From an uncultured Chloracidobacterium sp. (GTDB taxonomy: Bacteria; Acidobacteriota; Blastocatellia; Pyrinomonadales; Pyrinomonadaceae): a DNA stretch of 64,000 nucleotides. Positions 57,983 through 64,000 of the stretch are shown here, one piece after another (the stretch's first letter is position 1; every line of letters starts with the position of its first letter). The DNA lies in assembly GCA_937941715.1 (NCBI GenBank), contig CALDGX010000103.1, forward strand, positions 34,109 to 98,108. Reading direction: 5' to 3'. Position numbers and translations under genes: made by a program. The notes beneath the pieces were generated by a model. The model saw only the letters and a list, made by a program, of their open reading frames with translations. It ran no database searches and was not told the DNA's origin.

Positions 57983-58525
57983 ATGAGTACAGAAACAGTC
58001 GCCCGCCGCTATTCCGCCGCTCTTGCGGACGTCGTCCTGCAGACCGGCGACGTTGACACGGTCAAGGCCGAACTCGCCGGATGGCATCAGATATTTGACG
58101 AGAATCCGGACCTGTCCAACGTTTTCAGCAACCCGGCGATCTCGCACGTCAATAAGGAAAAGCTGCTCGAAGAGCTTTTGGCAAAATCGCGGCCCTCTAA
58201 GACGACCGCGAACTTCCTTCGTATCCTGCTCAGAAACGATCGGCTCAACGAGATCGGCGAGATCCATAACCGGTTTGCCTCGGTTCTCGAGGAACGCAAA
58301 GGCGTCGTATCGGCCGAGATCACGTCGGCCCGCGAACTGCCCGAGAGCGAACGTGCGGCGTTTCAGGCAAATCTCGAAAAACTGACCGGAAAGAAGGTCA
58401 ATATTAAATTCGTAACTAACAGCGACATTATTGGCGGGGTCGTAACCCGCATCGGGTCAACGGTTTATGACGGTTCGGTCCGAACGAAATTAGATACTCT
58501 TAAAGAACAACTTATTGGCGGATAG
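57983..58525 (+). CDS. atpH: ATP synthase F1 subunit delta
   Basis: 180 residues. N-terminal ARRYSAALADVVLQTGD helix bundle and the C-terminal family signature VNIKFVTNSDIIGGVVTRIGSTVYDGSVRTKLDTL. It joins the stator to the alpha subunits. Start is 1 base after the atpF stop. Confidence 0.94.
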   Translation: MSTETVARRYSAALADVVLQTGDVDTVKAELAGWHQIFDENPDLSNVFSNPAISHVNKEKLLEELLAKSRPSKTTANFLRILLRNDRLNEIGEIHNRFASVLEERKGVVSAEITSARELPESERAAFQANLEKLTGKKVNIKFVTNSDIIGGVVTRIGSTVYDGSVRTKLDTLKEQLIGG

Positions 58526-58595
58526 CGATAGGCCGGACGTTCGCCGCTGACAAGAACGGCGGCCGCCGATCGGCATCGAACCACATACAATTACT

Positions 58596-60128
<1,533 letters not shown>

Positions 60129-60195
60129 ACAGTGAACGGTAACGAGCGGCCCGATCTTTGCGGCCGCTCGTCACCACACACTTTTCATTAAAATA

Positions 60196-61068
60196 ATGGC
60201 AAGTCTTTTGGATATGCGCCGACGCATCAAGTCGGTCAAAAATACTCAGCAGATCACCAAGGCGATGAAGATGGTCGCCGCGGCCAAGCTTAAGCGTGCT
60301 CAGGACCGCGTCACATCGTCGCGTCCGTTCGCCGGCAAGATGTCTGAGGTGCTCGGAGGCCTGAGCGCGAAGGTAGCTGACGAATTTTCGCATCCGCTGC
60401 TCGACGCTCGCGGCGACGACAAATATCTTATCGTCCTCATCAGCGCCGACAAGGGGCTCGCGGGAGCTTTCAACGCCAATGTCATCAAGGCTACGCAGGC
60501 ATTTCTGAAGGAGCATAACGGCAAGACCACCGAGATGGTCGCCGTCGGCCGCAAAGGACGCGACTTCTTCAAGCGCCGCGATGTTGTTTTTGCCGACGAG
60601 TACATCGGTTTGACGGGCTCGGGCCAGGTCAAACTGCAGGATGCCCTCGAGATCGCCGAAAAGGTGATCAAGACCTTCGTTGAGGACGAAACGATCGATA
60701 AGGTCTTTATAGTTTTTACCGAATTCAAGACGGTCCTTTCGCAAAAACCAGTGATCGAACAGCTGCTGCCGATACCGAGAGCCGAGGCGGATGGCACTGA
60801 CGGAGCCGCACAGGCTGAATACATCTATGAACAGCCGATCTCAGAGATCTTCGGTAAACTATTACCGAAGCAGGTCGAGACCCAGATCTACCGCGGTATG
60901 ATCGAATCGGTTGCTTCTGAGCAAGGCTCGCGAATGACCGCGATGGACTCGGCGTCCAAGAATGCGGGCGAGTTGATCGATTCTTTGACCTTGAACATGA
61001 ACCGTATCAGGCAGGCCGCGATCACCAAGGAAATTATTGAAGTCGTAAGCGGGGCCGCTGCCGCATAG
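60196..61068 (+). CDS. atpG: ATP synthase F1 subunit gamma
   Basis: 290 residues. Begins MASLLDMRRRIKSVKNTQQI, followed by TKAMKMVAAAKLKRAQ, and ends with MTAMDSASKNAGELIDSLTL and NRIRQAAITKEIIEVVSGA, the two coiled-coil ends that form the rotor shaft. A terminator follows at 61100; no atpD (beta) or atpC (epsilon) follows as would be usual. Confidence 0.97.
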   Translation: MASLLDMRRRIKSVKNTQQITKAMKMVAAAKLKRAQDRVTSSRPFAGKMSEVLGGLSAKVADEFSHPLLDARGDDKYLIVLISADKGLAGAFNANVIKATQAFLKEHNGKTTEMVAVGRKGRDFFKRRDVVFADEYIGLTGSGQVKLQDALEIAEKVIKTFVEDETIDKVFIVFTEFKTVLSQKPVIEQLLPIPRAEADGTDGAAQAEYIYEQPISEIFGKLLPKQVETQIYRGMIESVASEQGSRMTAMDSASKNAGELIDSLTLNMNRIRQAAITKEIIEVVSGAAAA

Positions 61069-61099
61069 CGTATTTTTGCAGTTCAATAGCTAGCAAAGG

Positions 61100-61128
61100 C
61101 CGGGCACGATCACGTCGCCCGGTTTTTT
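61100..61128 (+). terminator. Intrinsic terminator after the ATP synthase cluster
   Basis: CCGGGC (61100-61105) pairs with GCCCGG (61117-61122) with ACG/CGT extending inside, followed by TTTTTT (61123-61128). It ends the cluster after gamma, which supports the absence of atpD and atpC as real. Confidence 0.85.
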
Positions 61129-61253
61129 GTGTTTTTCGGCAGGTTGTTAATCACAAAATACCATTGTAGAATACAGCCGATCTTTACTTTTCGGCATACG
61201 CTCTTTTATGCCGCTGTTATCACGAGCTTTACCATCAAAAATTGGAGGACAAT

Positions 61254-61493
61254 ATGGCGATACTTGGTCTTGTGGGATTACTTCTGTTGGTAGTTGGCTG
61301 GGTCTGGTTAATGGTCGTTGCATTCAAGAGCGGCGGAGCACTTTGGGCGGTTTTGATCTTTTTCTTCTCGTGGATCGCGGGATTGATATTTTGCTTTGTC
61401 AAAAAGGATGGCTGGATGCAATTGGGTCTCATGATCCTCGGTATGATCCTGATGATCGCCGGCGGCAGTTTCTCTGTCTCGACGTCATTTTGA
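61254..61493 (+). CDS. Small membrane protein
   Basis: 79 residues from the ATG at 61254 with GGAGG at 61244-61248. Two or three hydrophobic segments (LGLVGLLLLVVGWVWLMVVA; LWAVLIFFFSWIAGLIFCF; GLMILGMILMIAGG). No domain recognised; similar small proteins are often annotated as membrane proteins of unknown function. Confidence 0.7.
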   Translation: MAILGLVGLLLLVVGWVWLMVVAFKSGGALWAVLIFFFSWIAGLIFCFVKKDGWMQLGLMILGMILMIAGGSFSVSTSF

Positions 61494-61509
61494 AACTAAC
61501 AGCCGATAA

Positions 61510-61965
61510 TTGAGCAACAGCATCAATAAAAGCAAGAGACGCAGCAGCATTATCGCTATTGCGTCTCTTGTCGTTTGGATCGGCGTTATCTTTTATATGT
61601 CGAGCGGACAGGGCTCGATGGACGAAACCTCGAGATTCATCCGTCCGTTGTTGGAGTTTCTTTTTCCTGCGGTCTCGGCTGAAACGATAACACTTTATCA
61701 TGCGTTCATTCGCAAATGCGCGCACTTTACCGAGTATGCGGTGCTTGCGTTGCTCGCCTACCGGGCTCTCGCAAACGTTAAGTTCAGGCTGATCTGGCCC
61801 ATCCTGATTGTAGTCGTGATCGCGTCGTTAGACGAGTTCAATCAGAGTTTCGAAGCGACCCGGACGGGCAGCATCAATGACGTTTGGCTCGATATCGCCG
61901 GCGGAACGGCGATGATCGCCGTTATCTGGGTCAGCGGCAGGATCCGCCGATCATCCGTCGTTTAA
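61510..61965 (+). CDS. VanZ family membrane protein
   Basis: 151 residues from a TTG start, 16 bases after the previous stop. Four membrane segments. VanZ signature: YMSSGQGSMDE, then IRKCAHFTEYAVLALLAY and DEFNQSFEATRTGSINDVWLD. VanZ-like proteins are associated with low-level glycopeptide tolerance and are broadly distributed; a resistance role is not supported here. Confidence 0.85.
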   Translation: MSNSINKSKRRSSIIAIASLVVWIGVIFYMSSGQGSMDETSRFIRPLLEFLFPAVSAETITLYHAFIRKCAHFTEYAVLALLAYRALANVKFRLIWPILIVVVIASLDEFNQSFEATRTGSINDVWLDIAGGTAMIAVIWVSGRIRRSSVV

Positions 61966-62062
61966 CTCCATTCCAGTGCCTTCGGCCGACACAAAAAACT
62001 TCCAATTCCGGCAACTTTGTGTCATATTTTATCGTTAAGAGTTCTGACAAGGAGATTTATTG

Positions 62063-63229
62063 ATGAGCATTTTTGACAAGATCAAACAAGAGGCATTAAA
62101 CCAGTTTATTGAAGTCATCGAGTGGCTCGACGAGTCACAATCGACGCTCGTTTACCGCTTTCCGGTCGCCGGACAGGAGATCAAGAACGGAGCGCAACTT
62201 ATAGTTCGCGAATCGCAGGCCGCGGTCTTTGTTTTTGAGGGTCAGGTGGCTGACGTATTTACGCCCGGCCGCTACACCGTCGAAGGCGGCAATACGCCTA
62301 TTCTGTCCAAGTTGGGGGCCTGGAAATACGGTTTCAATTCTCCGATAAAGTCCGAGGTCTATTTCGTCAATACGAAGCAGTTCACGGATATGAAGTGGGG
62401 TACGTCCAATCCGGTGATGCTCCGTGACGCCGATTTTGGCATCGTTCGTCTGCGTGCATTCGGAGCGTACAGTCTCCGCGTGGCCGACCCGAGCGAATTT
62501 ATCAAGCAGATCGCCGGCACCAACGCTCATTTTCAAACCGACGATATCGACGGTCAACTCAAGCGCGCGATCGTGACCGAGTTTTCGGATGCCCTCGGCG
62601 AGCTAAAGATCCCTGCTCTCGACCTTGCCGCTCAATACAAGGAGATCGGCGACACGATCCGCGGCAAGATCAACGAGGATTTCAGCAGCTACGGACTCGA
62701 GGTGACCAAATTTTACGTCGAGAACGTCAGTCTTCCGCCCGAAGTCGAAGCCGCTATGGACAAGCGTGCATCGATGGGTGCCCTCGGTGACGCTCAGACG
62801 TATATGCAATTTCAGGCTGCCGACGCCCTCCGTGATGCCGCTCAGAATGAAGGCGGCGGAGCGGGTCTCGGAGCCGGGTTAGGAGCCGGTTTTGCGGTAG
62901 GCGGACAGATGGCAAATGTGTTTGGACAGCAGGCCGGCGGGGCCGTTGGCGGAGTGCAGCCACCTGCGGCGGCAGCGGCGACCGTTCCATGCCCTAGCTG
63001 CGGCAAGCCCAATGCGGCAGGCGTCAAGTTCTGCTCAGATTGCGGCAGCAAGATGGAAGTCGCCAAAGTTCCGTGCGTCAAGTGCGGTGCGGAACTTCGC
63101 GAAGGTGCCAAATTCTGTTCCGAGTGTGGGTCGTCGCAGGAAAAGGCCAAGTGCACGAGTTGCCAGTTCGAATTGGCTCCCGGTGCAAAGTTCTGCCCTG
63201 AGTGTGGCACCAAGACTGACGCCGCTTAG
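62063..63229 (+). CDS. SPFH domain/zinc-ribbon protein (YdjI-like)
   Basis: 388 residues from the ATG at 62063 (AAGGAG upstream). Residues 1-235 form an SPFH/virion core protein-like domain (WLDESQSTLVYRFPVAGQEI; VYFVNTKQFTDMKWGT). A Gly/Ala-rich linker (~255-305) leads to three C-terminal CxxC...CxxC zinc ribbons starting at Cys310 (CPSCGKPNAAGVKFCSDCG, CVKCGAELREGAKFCSECG, CTSCQFELAPGAKFCPECG). Bacterial homologues are often annotated YdjI-like; the function is likely membrane- or protein-scaffolding. Confidence 0.85.
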   Translation: MSIFDKIKQEALNQFIEVIEWLDESQSTLVYRFPVAGQEIKNGAQLIVRESQAAVFVFEGQVADVFTPGRYTVEGGNTPILSKLGAWKYGFNSPIKSEVYFVNTKQFTDMKWGTSNPVMLRDADFGIVRLRAFGAYSLRVADPSEFIKQIAGTNAHFQTDDIDGQLKRAIVTEFSDALGELKIPALDLAAQYKEIGDTIRGKINEDFSSYGLEVTKFYVENVSLPPEVEAAMDKRASMGALGDAQTYMQFQAADALRDAAQNEGGGAGLGAGLGAGFAVGGQMANVFGQQAGGAVGGVQPPAAAAATVPCPSCGKPNAAGVKFCSDCGSKMEVAKVPCVKCGAELREGAKFCSECGSSQEKAKCTSCQFELAPGAKFCPECGTKTDAA

Positions 63230-63255
63230 TCAGTCGCTGATCGAAAACTTACTCG

Positions 63256-63295
63256 GGACGGATCGATCTGCCTGATCGGTCCGTCCTTTCTATTT
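63256..63295 (+). terminator. Intrinsic terminator after the SPFH gene
   Basis: GGACGGATCGATC (63256-63268) pairs with GATCGGTCCGTCC (63274-63286), 13 pairs with one G-T wobble around a 5-base loop, followed by TTTCTATTT. Confidence 0.8.
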
Positions 63296-63340
63296 ACGTT
63301 TCTGTCGTATTAAGATAAGAGATAATTGGAGATAGATAAT

Positions 63341-63517
63341 ATGGCCGTAAGCCCCGAATTGTTAGAGATACTGCGCTGTCCGAAGTGCAAATCCGAACTC
63401 GAGATCAACGCCGAAGAAACCCGGCTAAAATGTCTAAACCCAGAGTGCTCATTGGTTTATCCGATCCGAGACAGCATTCCCGTGATGCTTGTTGACGAGG
63501 CCACCGTTGAAAAATGA
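63341..63517 (+). CDS. Trm112-like zinc-binding protein
   Basis: 58 residues from the ATG at 63341 (GGAG upstream). Trm112 pattern: LLEILRCPKCKSELEI, a second Cys pair CLNPECSLVYPIRDSIPVML, forming a small zinc-binding fold. Bacterial Trm112-like proteins are often methyltransferase partners. Its TGA overlaps the ATG of the next gene (ATGA). Confidence 0.85.
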   Translation: MAVSPELLEILRCPKCKSELEINAEETRLKCLNPECSLVYPIRDSIPVMLVDEATVEK

Positions 63518-64000
63518 CAAGCCGCCCGACTCGCAGGCAGGCAACGCTGTTACTTCGGGGCCGCTTCCCGATCGATGACATTCGGGCCAGGTTCAACCCG
63601 GAACAGTCGCGGTTGATCGCCGGCCATGTCACTTTATGTCGCGAAGACGAAGTCGATGATTGGGACAGTTTGGCCGCTAAACTGCGCTCAACGCCGCCGG
63701 ATCCTGTCACTCTCGGGTTTGGTTCGCCGGTTTGTGAGGGTAATATGCTCTTTCTTCCTTCGTCGGGGTCGACTGCCGGATTTGATGATCTCAGAGCGTA
63801 TCTGCTGGACCCGCCAGTCCGAAAACACGAGCCGCATATTACCCTGATACACCCTCGAAACGGCAAATGCACCGATGAGATACTCGAGCTGGCGACATCG
63901 CTCGTCAAGCCGTTTTCGCACACATTCGACGAGATTTCATTCATTGAGCAGGCCGAAGGTAAAGTTTGGAAGATTATCGAAAGCTTCGCACTCGGCAATG
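63514..64000 (+). CDS. 2H phosphoesterase/2'-5' RNA ligase-like protein, C-terminus cut by the window edge
   Basis: 162 codons visible from the ATG at 63514, open to the window edge. Starts MTSRPTRRQATLLLRGRFPI. Two H-x-T motifs, GHVTLCRE and PHITLIHP, mark the 2H phosphoesterase superfamily (LigT, CPDase and related enzymes). The likely substrates are 2',3'-cyclic nucleotide ends or similar. It overlaps the Trm112-like gene by 4 bases. Confidence 0.8.
   Translation, partial: MTSRPTRRQATLLLRGRFPIDDIRARFNPEQSRLIAGHVTLCREDEVDDWDSLAAKLRSTPPDPVTLGFGSPVCEGNMLFLPSSGSTAGFDDLRAYLLDPPVRKHEPHITLIHPRNGKCTDEILELATSLVKPFSHTFDEISFIEQAEGKVWKIIESFALGN

Noticed and set aside
62850..62900. Repeated GGAGC(C)GG units as a possible tandem repeat element
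   Set aside because: They encode the Gly/Ala-rich linker of the SPFH protein and are low-complexity coding sequence.

Overview
The window is a moderately GC-rich bacterial chromosome segment, densely coding, with genes on both strands and no rRNA, phage or CRISPR array. A large secreted protein of the VWFA-related acidobacterial type (30082-32247), a DUF5117-type secreted zinc metalloprotease, many secreted beta-propeller and TPR proteins, and two sigma-54 activators point to Acidobacteriota, most likely Blastocatellia/Pyrinomonadaceae. That placement is inference from gene content, not from a marker phylogeny.

Layout. 1-380: end of a CHAT-domain protein. 377-6578: aromatic amino acid catabolism, with an Lrp/AsnC regulator divergent from phenylalanine hydroxylase, HPPD and homogentisate dioxygenase; a Tat-exported GH125 mannosidase sits in the middle, bracketed by two copies of a palindromic repeat. 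6627-9717: small genes (DUF2277, two ankyrin proteins, a VOC protein, a DUF1579-like protein, DinB) and a decayed copy of the 3' end of yebC. 9714-16079: yebC, a yggU-like gene (DUF167), yggT and yggS, apparently an old yggS-yggT-yggU operon split by a 3 kb phosphoesterase gene on the other strand and by a GxxExxY gene lying between terminal inverted repeats. 16116-16288: tRNA-Leu(CAG) with its own promoter and terminator. 16329-20015: rsmG and an NtrB/NtrC-type two-component pair.

20206-25080: secreted proteins. 25239-27829: murA, a HIT hydrolase and a TPR lipoprotein. 27961-35701: GAF sigma-54 activator, VWFA protein, then selB, DUF2071, folA and an Mpo1-like gene. 35674-40258: FGGY kinase, transketolase and a D-threonine aldolase-like enzyme. 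40316-41987: two secreted cystatin-like proteins in tandem. 42233-47407: a serine beta-lactamase-like hydrolase, a small dimeric-barrel protein, an AlaRS homologue that lacks its catalytic domain, and an aldehyde dehydrogenase. 47412-54349: a DUF305/LVIVD pair, the zinc metalloprotease and an M20 peptidase. 54369-56599: exonuclease III, a DNA methyltransferase and an unknown gene. 56941-61068: ATP synthase genes for b', b, delta, alpha and gamma only. 61254-64000: small membrane protein, VanZ, SPFH/zinc-ribbon protein, Trm112-like protein and a 2H phosphoesterase cut by the window edge.

The most unusual items are the tandem cystatin-like genes with all three protease-contact elements, the AlaRS without an aminoacylation domain, the GxxExxY element with TIRs that abut or contain its start and stop codons, and the yebC gene fossil.
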